From NCBI RefSeq assembly GCF_001905095.1, contig NZ_LWLS01000072.1, forward strand, positions 1 through 64,000: a stretch of 64,000 nt of DNA. Reading direction: 5' to 3'. Positions 25,610 through 34,232 of this stretch are shown piece after piece. Below the pieces are notes generated by a model. It was given only the letters and a program-made list of their open reading frames with translations, did no database searches and was not told the DNA's origin. Source of the DNA: Micromonospora sp. CB01531 (GTDB taxonomy: Bacteria; Actinomycetota; Actinomycetes; Mycobacteriales; Micromonosporaceae). The translations under genes were made by a program, and so were the position numbers. Numbering within the stretch: the stretch's first letter is position 1; every line of letters begins with the position of its first letter.

Positions 25610-26241
25610 CCGAGTTCGACCTGCAGCAGACCAAGCAGGACGTGCTGGACTACTGCCTGCTGTCCATGCGCTACGGCCTCAACTTCAACACCCAGGGCAA
25701 CATCAGCGTCCGGCTGCCCGGCACGGACCGCTTCCTGATCACCCCGACCGATCTGGAGTACGACCGGATGACGGCCGACGACATGGTGGTGGTGGACGCC
25801 GATGCCAATGTCATCGAGGGGCCGCACCAGCCGTCCTCCGAGGTGACCGTGCACCTGGCGGTCTACCGCCGGCGGCCGGACGTGAACGCGATCGTGCACA
25901 CCGAGCCGGTCTTCGCCAACGTCTTCGGGGTGGCCGGCCAGCCGATCACCGGTGCCCTGGTCAACATGGTCATCTACACCAAGGGCGATGTCCCGATCAT
26001 GCCGTTCGCCCTCAGCAACCGCACCGAGTTCGGCGACGCGATGTGCGACGTGATGGGGGACCTGAACGCCGTGGTCTGGGCGAACCACGGGCTGCTCACG
26101 GTGGGCGAGAACCTGCGGGACGCGTTCAAGGCCACCGTCGCGGTGGAGAGCGCCGCCAAGGTGCTGCTGCACGCCCGGGCGTTGACCGACAAGCCGATCG
26201 TCCTGGACTACCACTCGCTCGGCATCACCACGTCGCTCTGA
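25606..26241 (+). CDS. Class II aldolase/adducin-family enzyme with altered metal motif
   Basis: 211 aa from a GTG overlapping the kinase stop (GTGA) and preceded by GAAGGAG. It matches the fuculose-phosphate aldolase/ribulose-phosphate epimerase fold: NTQGNISVR, the general acid Glu79 in PSSEVTVHLAVYRRRPDVNAI, and His161 in WANHGLL. The zinc site normally reads H-x-H (His92/His94 in fuculose aldolase). Here it is His98-Thr-Glu100 in IVHTEP, so the second histidine is a glutamate. The protein may use another metal or catalyse a different retro-aldol reaction. It follows a sugar kinase and precedes a second aldolase type. Confidence 0.85.
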   Translation: MTEFDLQQTKQDVLDYCLLSMRYGLNFNTQGNISVRLPGTDRFLITPTDLEYDRMTADDMVVVDADANVIEGPHQPSSEVTVHLAVYRRRPDVNAIVHTEPVFANVFGVAGQPITGALVNMVIYTKGDVPIMPFALSNRTEFGDAMCDVMGDLNAVVWANHGLLTVGENLRDAFKATVAVESAAKVLLHARALTDKPIVLDYHSLGITTSL

Positions 26242-26254
26242 GGAAGGGCACCCC

Positions 26255-27265
26255 ATGCCACTGGTCACTCTCCGACAGGCGCTGGACGAGGCGCGGCGCG
26301 GCGGATACGCCCTCGGCGCGTTCAACGTCAGCGACGTGCTGCAGGCCGAGGCGGTCCTCGACGCCGCCGCCGAGACGTCGTCCCCGGTCATCCTCGCCTC
26401 GCTGGCCGGCGTCACCGCCCACGGCGGCGACGAGCGGTTCTGGTCGGCCCTGCATCACCTGATCGACGGCTACCCGCAGCTGCCCGTGGTGCTGCACCTG
26501 GACCACGGCCCGGACCCCGCCACCTGCCGGCGAGCGATGGACAACGGCTTCACCAGCGTCATGATCGACGGCAGCCTCCGCGTCGGCGGCACTCCGTCCT
26601 CGTTCGCCGAGAACCTCGCGGTGACCACCGAGGTGGTGGCGGAGGCCCACCGCCACGGGGTTTCCGTCGAGGGCGAGCTGGGCACGATCGGCGGCTCCAA
26701 GACCGACGGATCCCGGGCACCGATCGTGCTCGCCGACCCCGACCAGGCCAGGGAATTCGTGACGGCGACCGGCGTGGACGCCCTCGCCGTGGCGATCGGC
26801 ACCTCGCACGGCGCCTACAAGTTCGACGCACCCCCGGACGGGTCCGTGCTGCAGATGACGTTGATCGAAAAGATCAGCAGCCTGGTGCCGCAGACCCACC
26901 TGGTCATGCACGGCTCGTCCTCGCTGCCCGCTCAGCTGCGGGAGCAGAACAACCGGTACGGCGCCGGCCTGCCCGAGTCCTGGGGCGTGCCGGACGCGGA
27001 GAAGGTCCGGTCCGTCACCATGGGCGTCCGCAAGATCAACCAGGGCATGGACTCGCACCTGGCCTTCACCGGGGCGGCGCGGCAGGCGCTGGGCACGGAC
27101 CGGCTGAACGTCGATCCGGCGTACTACCTGCGCCCCGGCCGCGAGGCGATGCAGCGGATGGTCGCCGAGCGTATGCGCCTCTTCGGGCAGGCCGGCCACG
27201 CCGACGACTACCAGCCCGTACCCCTCGCCGAGATGGCCTGTCGCTACACCCTGGAGACGTCATGA
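26255..27265 (+). CDS. Class II fructose/tagatose-bisphosphate aldolase-like enzyme with altered phosphate loop
   Basis: 336 aa, most like the Calvin-cycle (CbbA) subtype. Landmarks: GAFNVSD, HLDHG (Asp83/His84), FTSVMIDGS, VSVEGELGTIGG, AVAIGTSHGAYKF and LVMHGSSS. The normally invariant N-x-D-T-D loop that grips the substrate phosphate is replaced: after GVRKI the sequence is NQGMD. That suggests a substrate whose phosphate is placed differently or is absent at that end. It would produce DHAP plus an aldehyde. It is separated by 13 bp from the other aldolase and overlaps the isomerase by ATGA, so it is tightly co-expressed in the operon. Confidence 0.86.
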   Translation: MPLVTLRQALDEARRGGYALGAFNVSDVLQAEAVLDAAAETSSPVILASLAGVTAHGGDERFWSALHHLIDGYPQLPVVLHLDHGPDPATCRRAMDNGFTSVMIDGSLRVGGTPSSFAENLAVTTEVVAEAHRHGVSVEGELGTIGGSKTDGSRAPIVLADPDQAREFVTATGVDALAVAIGTSHGAYKFDAPPDGSVLQMTLIEKISSLVPQTHLVMHGSSSLPAQLREQNNRYGAGLPESWGVPDAEKVRSVTMGVRKINQGMDSHLAFTGAARQALGTDRLNVDPAYYLRPGREAMQRMVAERMRLFGQAGHADDYQPVPLAEMACRYTLETS

Positions 27266-28881
27266 TCGAGCACGCGTACCTCGTCGCCAACGGCGACCAG
27301 CGGCTGTCCGCCAACCAGCTCTGCTGGCCCGCCCAACAGCGCTTCGAGGCCCTCCTCACGGAGGCGTTCCGGAAGCGGGGCGTCACCCTGGAGCGGGCGC
27401 ACCCGGCGGACACGCCGGAGGGGCACGGCTTCATCGCCAGCCAGGCGCAGGGCCTCGCGGTGCTCGGCGCGCTGCCGCCGGACGCCTCGGTGGTCATGGC
27501 CGAAGGCGTGTGGATGTTCTCCCAGCAGGTCCTCGGCGGGCTGCTGCGGCACCGGGGCCCGATCCTCACCGTGGCCAACTGGGAAGGGGAGTGGCCCGGC
27601 CTGGTCGGTCTGCTCAACCTCAACGCCTCGCTGGCCAAGGCCGGGCGGCCGTTCGAGACCCTGTGGAGCCGCACCTTCACCGACGACTGGTTCAACGCCC
27701 GCCTCGACGAATGGCTGACCAAGGGCAGCATCCAGCACGACCTCAGCCACGTCACGCCGTTCGACGCGTCCATCGTGGACGGCCGCGCCCGGCAGGCCGC
27801 CGACGACGTCCTCGGCCGGCTGCGCCGAGAGGGCGCCATCCTCGGCGTCTTCGACGAGGGCTGCATGGGCATGTACAACGCGATCATCCCCGACGAGCTG
27901 CTCTTCCCGCTCAACGTTTTCAAGGAGCGGCTCTCCCAGTCCGCCCTGTACGCCGAGACCATGCGGGCGAGCGAGGACGAGGCGGTGGCCGCCCTGCGGT
28001 GGCTGACCGACCGGGGCATGACCTTCCACTTCGGCACTGACGAAGCTACCGAGCTCACCCGCGAGCAGGTCCTGCTCCAGTTGCGGATGTACGCCGCCGC
28101 GGCCCGGATCGCGGACCGGTTCCGGTGCGACATCATCGGCATCCAGTACCAGCTCGGTCTCGCCGACGTCCTTCCCGCTTCCGACCTGGCAGAGGGCCTG
28201 CTGAACAACGCCGACCGCCCGCCGGTCACCGGGGACGACGGCGCGGTCATCCGCGACGGCGCCCCGATCACCCACTTCAACGAGGTCGACGAGTGCGCCG
28301 GCCTGGACGCCCTGCTCACCACCCGGCTGGCCGGCGTGCTCGGGCAGCCGGTGGAGACCACCCTGCACGACGTGCGGTGGGGCGACCACGACGCCAGCGG
28401 CACGGTGGACGACTTCGTCTGGGTTTTCGAGATCTCCGGCGCGGTGCCGCCCGAGCACCACATCGGCGGGTACACCGGCACCGACTCGATGCGCCAGCCG
28501 CCGCTCTACTTCCGGCTCGGTGGCGGCACGGTGCGGGGCGTGGCCAAGCCCGGCGAGCTGGTCTGGTCGCGGATCTTCGTCGAGGGCGGCGAGCTGCACA
28601 TGGACCTCGGCCGGGCCACCGTGGTGGAGCTACCCGCGGCGGAGACCGAACGGCGGTGGGCGGCGACCACCCGGGAGTGGCCGATCATGCACGCTGTGCT
28701 GCACGGCGTTACCCGGGACCAGTTCATGGCCCGGCACCGGTCGAACCACATCCAGGTGAGCTACGCCACCGACGCGGCCGGCGCCGACGAACTGCTCGCC
28801 GCGAAGGCGCTGACCGCGCACCAGCTGGGCATGCGAGTCAACCTCTGCGGCAGCCGTCCCGACAACGTCCCGCTGCTCTGA
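27262..28881 (+). CDS. L-fucose isomerase-like ketol-isomerase
   Basis: 539 aa, slightly shorter than classical FucI (about 590 aa). Family features include the central FDEGCMGMYNAIIPDE segment (Glu199), IIGIQYQLGLADV, and a C-terminal RHRSNHIQV motif with His496 where FucI has a metal-binding histidine. It would convert an aldose (fucose- or arabinose-type) to the ketose, using Mn2+. Similarity is to the wider fucose/arabinose isomerase family, not specifically to FucI, so the sugar is open. It overlaps the upstream aldolase by ATGA and the downstream kinase by TGATG. Confidence 0.82.
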   Translation: MIEHAYLVANGDQRLSANQLCWPAQQRFEALLTEAFRKRGVTLERAHPADTPEGHGFIASQAQGLAVLGALPPDASVVMAEGVWMFSQQVLGGLLRHRGPILTVANWEGEWPGLVGLLNLNASLAKAGRPFETLWSRTFTDDWFNARLDEWLTKGSIQHDLSHVTPFDASIVDGRARQAADDVLGRLRREGAILGVFDEGCMGMYNAIIPDELLFPLNVFKERLSQSALYAETMRASEDEAVAALRWLTDRGMTFHFGTDEATELTREQVLLQLRMYAAAARIADRFRCDIIGIQYQLGLADVLPASDLAEGLLNNADRPPVTGDDGAVIRDGAPITHFNEVDECAGLDALLTTRLAGVLGQPVETTLHDVRWGDHDASGTVDDFVWVFEISGAVPPEHHIGGYTGTDSMRQPPLYFRLGGGTVRGVAKPGELVWSRIFVEGGELHMDLGRATVVELPAAETERRWAATTREWPIMHAVLHGVTRDQFMARHRSNHIQVSYATDAAGADELLAAKALTAHQLGMRVNLCGSRPDNVPLL

Positions 28882-30344
28882 TGGACGTCTTCCTCGGCGT
28901 CGACGTCGGCACCGCGAGCACCAAAGGCGTCGCCGTCACCGCGGACGGCCGGGTCGTGGCCCGTGCGCAGGTCGCGCACGGCCTGAGCAGCCCACGACCC
29001 GGCTGGTACGAGCACGATCCGGAGTCGGTCTGGTGGGACGACTTCCGGCGGGTGATCGCCGAACTGACCGCCGATCCCGATATGCGCCCGGCCGGCCTCG
29101 GGGTCAGCGGCATCGGACCGTGCCTGCTGCCGGCCGACGAGGCCGGCAGGCCGCTGCGGCCAGCTGTCCTCTACGGCATCGACACCCGGGCCGAGGAGGA
29201 GATCGGCCTGCTCACCGACCGGTGGGGCGCGGCGGAGATCGTGCGCCGCGGGTCGATCCTCACCTCCCAGGCGATCGGGCCGAAGCTGTACTGGCTCGCC
29301 CGGCACGAGCCGGACATCTTCGACCGAACTCGAATGATGTTCATGGCCAGCTCCTTCCTGGTGCACCGGCTCACCGGCGAGTACCTGCTCGACCACCACT
29401 CGGCGAGCCAGGTGAGCCCGCTCTACGACCAGCGGGCCGGCGACTGGGACGCCGCCTGGTGGGACGAGATCGCGCCGCACATACGGCGTCCTCCGCTGCG
29501 CTGGGCGAACGAGGTGGCCGGCCGGGTCACCGCCGCGGCCGCCCGGCAGACCGGCCTGCCCGCCGGTCTGCCGGTGACCGCCGGCACCATCGACGCCTGG
29601 GCCGAGGCGGAGAGCGTCGCCGTCCGCGCGCCCGGCGACCTCATGCTGATGTACGGCAGCACCATGTTCCTGGTCGCGATGACCGACCGGCCGCTGACCA
29701 GCAGCCGGCTGTGGCCCACCGTCGGCCTACGTCCCGGGGTGAACTGCCTCGCCGCCGGGATGGCCACCGCCGGGTCGGTCACCGGCTGGCTGGCCGACCT
29801 GACCGGCGCGGACTACGCCGCCTTGACCAGGGAGGCGGCCGCGGTCGCGCCCGGCAGCGACGGACTGCTGATGCTGCCCTACCTGGCCGGGGAGCGTACG
29901 CCGATCTTCGACCCCCGGGCGCGGGGCGTGGTGGCGGGACTGACCCTCGGCCACGGCCGAGGCCACCTGTACCGGGCGGCACTGGAGGGGGTCGCGTACG
30001 GGGTGCGACACAACATCGCGGCAATGCGCGAGGCCGGGGCGGTGCCGGCGCGGGTCGTACCGGTCGGCGGCGGGACCACCGGCGACCTGTGGACGCAGAT
30101 CGTCAGCGACGTCACCGGCCTGGTGCAGGAGCTTCCCCGGGAGACGACCGGTGCGGCGTACGGCGACGCGATGCTGGCCGCGGCCGCGACCGGGGCGGCA
30201 TCCGACACCGCAGCATGGAACCCGATGATCCGTTCGATCGAGCCGGACCCCCGGCACCGTGACCGGTACGACGCCCTCTTCGCCGACTACCTGGCGCTGT
30301 ACGAGTCCACCGCGCCGATCGTGCACCGCCTCTCCGAGCCGTGA
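28881..30344 (+). CDS. FGGY-family carbohydrate kinase 2
   Basis: 487 aa from the ATG that overlaps the isomerase stop. Motifs: FLGVDVGTASTKGVAV (phosphate 1), PGWYEHDPESVWW, the FGGY sugar-binding region AGTIDAWAEAESV, LMLPYLAGERTPIFDPRARGVVAGLTLGH, and the adenosine motif VPVGGGTTGDLW. It resembles xylulose/ribulose-type kinases more than the first kinase does. As the last gene of the operon, it probably phosphorylates the ketose made by the isomerase. A hairpin terminator lies 64 bp after the stop. Confidence 0.88.
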   Translation: MDVFLGVDVGTASTKGVAVTADGRVVARAQVAHGLSSPRPGWYEHDPESVWWDDFRRVIAELTADPDMRPAGLGVSGIGPCLLPADEAGRPLRPAVLYGIDTRAEEEIGLLTDRWGAAEIVRRGSILTSQAIGPKLYWLARHEPDIFDRTRMMFMASSFLVHRLTGEYLLDHHSASQVSPLYDQRAGDWDAAWWDEIAPHIRRPPLRWANEVAGRVTAAAARQTGLPAGLPVTAGTIDAWAEAESVAVRAPGDLMLMYGSTMFLVAMTDRPLTSSRLWPTVGLRPGVNCLAAGMATAGSVTGWLADLTGADYAALTREAAAVAPGSDGLLMLPYLAGERTPIFDPRARGVVAGLTLGHGRGHLYRAALEGVAYGVRHNIAAMREAGAVPARVVPVGGGTTGDLWTQIVSDVTGLVQELPRETTGAAYGDAMLAAAATGAASDTAAWNPMIRSIEPDPRHRDRYDALFADYLALYESTAPIVHRLSEP

Positions 30345-30407
30345 CGACTCGTAGCCCGCTCTTCATAGGACAAGGATCCGATCTTAACTTCCTTGAACCC
30401 GGCTCGC

Positions 30408-30436
30408 CTGGGCCTGGCCAGCCGGACCAGGCCCAG
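30408..30436 (+). terminator. Terminator of the sugar operon
   Basis: CTGGGCCTGG (30408-30417) pairs perfectly with 30427-30436 across 9 nt. It is the only strong hairpin in the 230-bp gap after the last operon gene; the rest of that gap shows nothing I can assign. Confidence 0.65.
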
Positions 30437-30574
30437 AGTCGACAGGTTCCGTGAACCTGCAATCGAGTGGACGGTCCCGCGACAAAGATCCGCGAAGACG
30501 CGCCCGGCGCGGCCGGCAGGTGGCGATTCGCGACCCGTAGGACCGGGGCGCGTTCCGTCACGGTCCGGCGTCTC

Positions 30575-31414
30575 CTACTCGTTGTTCCAGATACCTGTGG
30601 CGGCGGCCTCCTTGGCGTAGTCGGCGAAGTCCCGGGGCGGTCGGTTCAGGGCTCGCTGCACCCCGTCGGCCAACAGGGCGTTGCGGCCGTCCAGCACGGT
30701 CGTGAACAGGTATGTCAGCAACTCGACGGCCTCCGCCGGCACGCCCTCGGCGGCCAGCGCCCCGGTGTAGTCCTCGACGGAGACCGGGACGAGGTCGATG
30801 CGCCGGCCCGTCGCCTTCGAGATCTCGCCGACCGCGTCGGCGAAGGTGAGCAGGCGAGGACCGGTCAATTCATAGATCTGCCCCGCGTGTTGGTCCTCGG
30901 TCAGCGCCGCCACGGCCACATCGGCGATGTCGTCGGCGTCCACGAACGGCTCGGGCACGTCCCCGACCGGGAGGACGACCTCGCGGCCGAGCACCGGCTC
31001 CCGTAGGTAGTCCTCGCTGAAGTTCTGGCTGAACCAACTCGACCGCAGGATCGTCCAGTCGACCCCGGCGGACTGGATCAGCTTCTCGGCGGCTTGGGCC
31101 TCCTCCTCACCCCGGCCGGACAGCAGCACCAACCGGGATACCCCGGACGCCACCGCGAGATCTGCGAACGCGCCGACCGTCTCAGGCGCGCCCGGCATGG
31201 CAAGGTCCGGGTAGAAGGACACGTACACGGCGCCGACATCACGGAGCACCGGTGCCCAGGATGTCCGATCCGTCCAATCGAATGGCTGCGCGGCGGACCG
31301 GGAACCGACCCGGACCTGCATTTCACGGCCCCGCAGCCGTGCTACGACCCGGCGGCCGGTCTTGCCCGTACCGCCGAGGACCAGGATCATCTTCTGCTCT
31401 TGTTCGTCCGTCAT
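30575..31414 (-). CDS. NmrA-type NAD(P)-binding oxidoreductase
   Basis: 279 aa. The Rossmann motif ILVLGGTGKTGRRVVARL opens the protein. It continues like NmrA/QOR2-type atypical SDRs: GAVYVSFYPDLAMPG, SGVSRLVLLSGRGEEEA, WTILRSSWFSQNF and EPFVDADDIADVAVAAL. No Tyr-x-x-x-Lys catalytic pair was seen, typical of NmrA-like sensors and reductases. The ATG at 31414 fits the family; an ATG at 31423 is an alternative. It is divergent from an AraC regulator, a common arrangement in which the regulator controls the reductase. Confidence 0.85.
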   Translation of the reverse strand: MTDEQEQKMILVLGGTGKTGRRVVARLRGREMQVRVGSRSAAQPFDWTDRTSWAPVLRDVGAVYVSFYPDLAMPGAPETVGAFADLAVASGVSRLVLLSGRGEEEAQAAEKLIQSAGVDWTILRSSWFSQNFSEDYLREPVLGREVVLPVGDVPEPFVDADDIADVAVAALTEDQHAGQIYELTGPRLLTFADAVGEISKATGRRIDLVPVSVEDYTGALAAEGVPAEAVELLTYLFTTVLDGRNALLADGVQRALNRPPRDFADYAKEAAATGIWNNE

Positions 31415-31473
31415 ATGGCCCATTGAAGTGCCGGCTGGCGAGACTTCACATAGCCAAGACGCGCAATCTTGTG

Positions 31474-31487
31474 TGTAATCGTCTACG
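31474..31487. promoter_or_regulatory. Isolated LacI-type operator match
   Basis: TGTAATCGTCTACG is identical at 13 of 14 positions to the sugar-operon site at 20886. It lies between the divergent NmrA and AraC genes and touches the AraC start codon. It could tie this pair to the sugar regulon or be chance. Confidence 0.45.
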
Positions 31488-32425
31488 TGGATGCTGTTGT
31501 AGGCCTGCTTGACGGCCCCCGAGCCCAGGGCGCGTTCCTGCTCCGCTCGATGCTGACGCCACCCTGGTCGATGGCGATCAAAGACGAGGCGCCGCTCACC
31601 CTGGTGGCCATGGTCCGAGGCGACGCCTGGATCGTTCCCGACGAGGGCGCGGCCGTACGGCTGCACCTCGGGGATGTGGCGATCATTCGCGGCACCGGGC
31701 CGTACACCGTCGCCGACGACCCGACCACGGCGCCGCAGGTGATCATCCAGCCGGGCCAGCGCTGTACGTCCCCGGACGGGCAGGAACTGTTCGAGATGAC
31801 GCAACTGGGCGTACGCACCTGGGGCAACAGCGTGGACGGCCCGACGATGCTGCTCACCGGCACCTACACGATGCAGGGCGCAGTCGGCCAACGGCTGCTG
31901 AGCGCACTGCCGCCGCTGCTGGTCGTCCCGCGTGAATCGTGGGAGTCCCCGTTGGTGCCACTGCTGGCCACCGAGATCGTGAAGGACGACCCCGGTCAGG
32001 AAGCCGTACTCGACCGCCTTCTCGACCTGCTGCTCATCGCCACGTTGCGCGAGTGGTTCGCCCGGCCGGGAGCGAATGCCCCTGCCTGGTACAAGGCACA
32101 TAGCGATCCGGTGGTCGGCCGGGCCCTGCAGACGCTGCACAACAACCCCGCCCAGCCATGGACCGTGGCGTCCCTGGCCGCCAAGACCGGGGTATCCCGG
32201 GCGGCGCTGGCCCGCCGCTTCACGGCGCTGGTCGGCGAACCGCCCATGTCATATCTCACCGGATGGCGCCTGGCCCTCGCCGCGGACCTGCTCCGCGAGC
32301 CCGGCGCCACCGTCGGCGCGGTCGCCCATCGCGTCGGCTACGGCAGCTCCTTCGCCCTGAGCGCCGCCTTCAAACGTCGGCGTGGCGTGAGCCCGCGACA
32401 ACACCGGGTGGCCGCCGGGGTGTAG
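31487..32425 (+). CDS. AraC-family regulator with cupin-type sensor domain
   Basis: 312 aa from the GTG at 31487, chosen because family members begin just before LLDGPRAQGAFLLRS. Residues about 10-180 form the AraC cupin_6 sensor domain (PPWSMAIKDEAPLTLVAMVRG, HLGDVAIIRG). The C-terminal 100 residues contain two HTH units (WTVASLAAKTGVSRAALARRFTALVGEPP and TVGAVAHRVGYGSSFALSAAFKRRRGVSP). No Shine-Dalgarno is visible, so the message may be leaderless. It likely controls the divergent NmrA-type reductase. Confidence 0.88.
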   Translation: MDAVVGLLDGPRAQGAFLLRSMLTPPWSMAIKDEAPLTLVAMVRGDAWIVPDEGAAVRLHLGDVAIIRGTGPYTVADDPTTAPQVIIQPGQRCTSPDGQELFEMTQLGVRTWGNSVDGPTMLLTGTYTMQGAVGQRLLSALPPLLVVPRESWESPLVPLLATEIVKDDPGQEAVLDRLLDLLLIATLREWFARPGANAPAWYKAHSDPVVGRALQTLHNNPAQPWTVASLAAKTGVSRAALARRFTALVGEPPMSYLTGWRLALAADLLREPGATVGAVAHRVGYGSSFALSAAFKRRRGVSPRQHRVAAGV

Positions 32426-32535
32426 CAGGGTGCGGCGGTCAAGTCGCGATGCGCTGGAAACACCGTTGGCGAGACAGGCCCGACTGGCCCGCCCCACGGA
32501 TGGGACGGGCCAGGCTGAGCCATGCGGGTCAGGGG

Positions 32536-33696
32536 TCAGGTACGGAAGGGCCCGGTCACGCAGTAGGTGATGCCGCCGGACGAGGATCCCGTCGTGCCGC
32601 GCTGGGACGAGAAGTAGAGCCGGTCGCCGGCGGGGGTGAAGGCGGGGCCGGTGATTTCCGACGAGCTCTGTCCGTTGATCCGCAGGAACACCGAGATCTT
32701 GTCGTCCGGGGTGATCATGCAGATCTCCATGTTGCCGCCGTCCTCGGCGACGTAGAGGTCCCCGAACGTCGAGCCGGTGACGTTGTCGACACCGGTGAGC
32801 GGGGCCGGGCCCGGGTTGACCAGGTTGTCGTCGTAGGCCAGCTCGTAGGTGTTGTTGGCGAGGTTGACCTGCCAGACCCGGTTGTCGCCCTTGGTGGTGA
32901 ACCAGACGGTGTCGTTGGCGTAGTGGCAACCCTCCCCGCCGTTGAAAACCTTGGCGCCGGAGACCTGCCTGCGGGTGACCGTGGGGGACCCGTCGGGGTC
33001 AGGGACGGTGGCCCAGGTGAACGTGCCGGACGTTGCAGTGCCGGCCACGAGGACCTGCAGGGTGCCGGCGGAGAGGTCACCCCAGGTGGTCGGGACGAAC
33101 CGGTAGAACCGACCGTCGGTCTCGTCCTCGGTCAGGTAGATGACCTTACGGACCGGGTCGGCGGCGGCGGCCTCGTGCTTGAACCGGCCCATGGCCGGTC
33201 GCGCGACGGCCGCACCGCCCAGGGGGTAGGTCTCCCAGACCCGGCCGAGGCTGATCTCTTCACAGGACAGCCAGGTGTTCCACGGGGTCTTGCCGCCGGC
33301 ACAGTTGTTGTTGGTGCCGGACAGGATGCGGGAGGCGCCGGTGATCTGGCCGCTGGAGTTGAACGAGATCATCGACGCGCCGCCGCCCGACGTGGCGCTG
33401 GTCTCGGCGTTGGACACGTAGATCCAGCCGCTGCCGTTCGGGATCACGGCACCACCGTCCGGCGCGCTGTGCCAGACGTACGACGTGCCGGGCACCACCT
33501 GGCCGGACCGGGCAATGACCTGGCTGGTGAAGCCAGCCGGCAGTTGGATGCCGTTGGCGTCGGCGGCCTGCAGCGGACCGTAGGGGCTGGCGGCGCTCTG
33601 TGCCGGTGCCGCGTACGCCGTGGACCACGCCGTGAATGGCAGTACCAAACCACCCGCTCCGGCCACCGTCGCCCTCAGTAGTGTGCGCCGATCCAT
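32536..33696 (-). CDS. Tat-exported PhoX-like (DUF839) phosphatase
   Basis: 386 aa from ATG, with GGAGG upstream. The twin-arginine signal begins MDRRTLLRATVAGAGGLVLP. PhoX-family motifs follow: WNTWLSCEE, RFKHEAAAADP, IYLTEDETDGRFYRFVP, FNGGEGCHY and GDLYVAEDGGNMEIC. PhoX enzymes are Fe/Ca-dependent phosphomonoesterases released outside the cell under phosphate starvation. This one is shorter than classical PhoX (over 600 aa), closer to the compact actinobacterial DUF839 branch, so substrate range is uncertain. A GGTGAAC heptamer at 33762-33768, reading GTTCACC towards the gene, resembles half a PHO box. Confidence 0.82.
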   Translation of the reverse strand: MDRRTLLRATVAGAGGLVLPFTAWSTAYAAPAQSAASPYGPLQAADANGIQLPAGFTSQVIARSGQVVPGTSYVWHSAPDGGAVIPNGSGWIYVSNAETSATSGGGASMISFNSSGQITGASRILSGTNNNCAGGKTPWNTWLSCEEISLGRVWETYPLGGAAVARPAMGRFKHEAAAADPVRKVIYLTEDETDGRFYRFVPTTWGDLSAGTLQVLVAGTATSGTFTWATVPDPDGSPTVTRRQVSGAKVFNGGEGCHYANDTVWFTTKGDNRVWQVNLANNTYELAYDDNLVNPGPAPLTGVDNVTGSTFGDLYVAEDGGNMEICMITPDDKISVFLRINGQSSSEITGPAFTPAGDRLYFSSQRGTTGSSSGGITYCVTGPFRT

Positions 33697-33815
33697 GAAC
33701 CCTCCTCGATATCGGGTACCGAGAACATAATGGTGGTTTTCTATCCAACGGCGGAGCGTGAGGTGAACGGCGCACGGCGACCGCTTGGCGATCGGTAGAC
33801 ACCCCTCAGGTTCGG

Positions 33816-34232
33816 TTACCGCTCGCAGGATCCGCTGTCGAGGTGGAAGTACCGCGTGTTGGCCCAGCGGCAGAGCCGGACGCCGACGACGATGCCGGCC
33901 ATCGTGACCAAGGCGGGGAGGTACCCGCTGGCGACCTGCACGATCGGGATTGCCGGACAGCCACCCGAGATCGCCCAGCCGGTGCCGAAGAGCACCGCGC
34001 CGGGGATCACGCCAGCATGGATGCGCCCCGGGGTGCGGCGGACGCGCAATACGGCGAACACCACGACGATGATCGCGACGGCGCCGGCGAAGGCCAGGAG
34101 CATGCGAAGCTCCTGGAAGGTGAACATGCGGTTCAGTTCGGCGTAGTCACCGAACCCGATGTTCGCGACGGTGTAGCCGAGGGCCAGACCAGCGATGATG
34201 TTGGCGACGAGTAGCCCACCCCGGGTGCGCAT
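33816..34232 (-). CDS. YeeE/YedE-family sulfur transporter half, second gene
   Basis: 138 aa from the ATG overlapping the upstream stop (TGATG). Four hydrophobic segments are predicted: LLVANIIAGLALGYTVANI, MLLAFAGAVAIIVVVFAVL, VIPGAVLFGTGWAISG and ALVTMAGIVVGVRL. The motif SGGCPAIPIVQ carries the conserved cysteine of the family. YeeE/YedE proteins move thiosulfate or related sulfur species, passing them along conserved cysteines. Short paired forms such as this work with a partner, here the gene immediately upstream. Confidence 0.85.
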   Translation of the reverse strand: MRTRGGLLVANIIAGLALGYTVANIGFGDYAELNRMFTFQELRMLLAFAGAVAIIVVVFAVLRVRRTPGRIHAGVIPGAVLFGTGWAISGGCPAIPIVQVASGYLPALVTMAGIVVGVRLCRWANTRYFHLDSGSCER

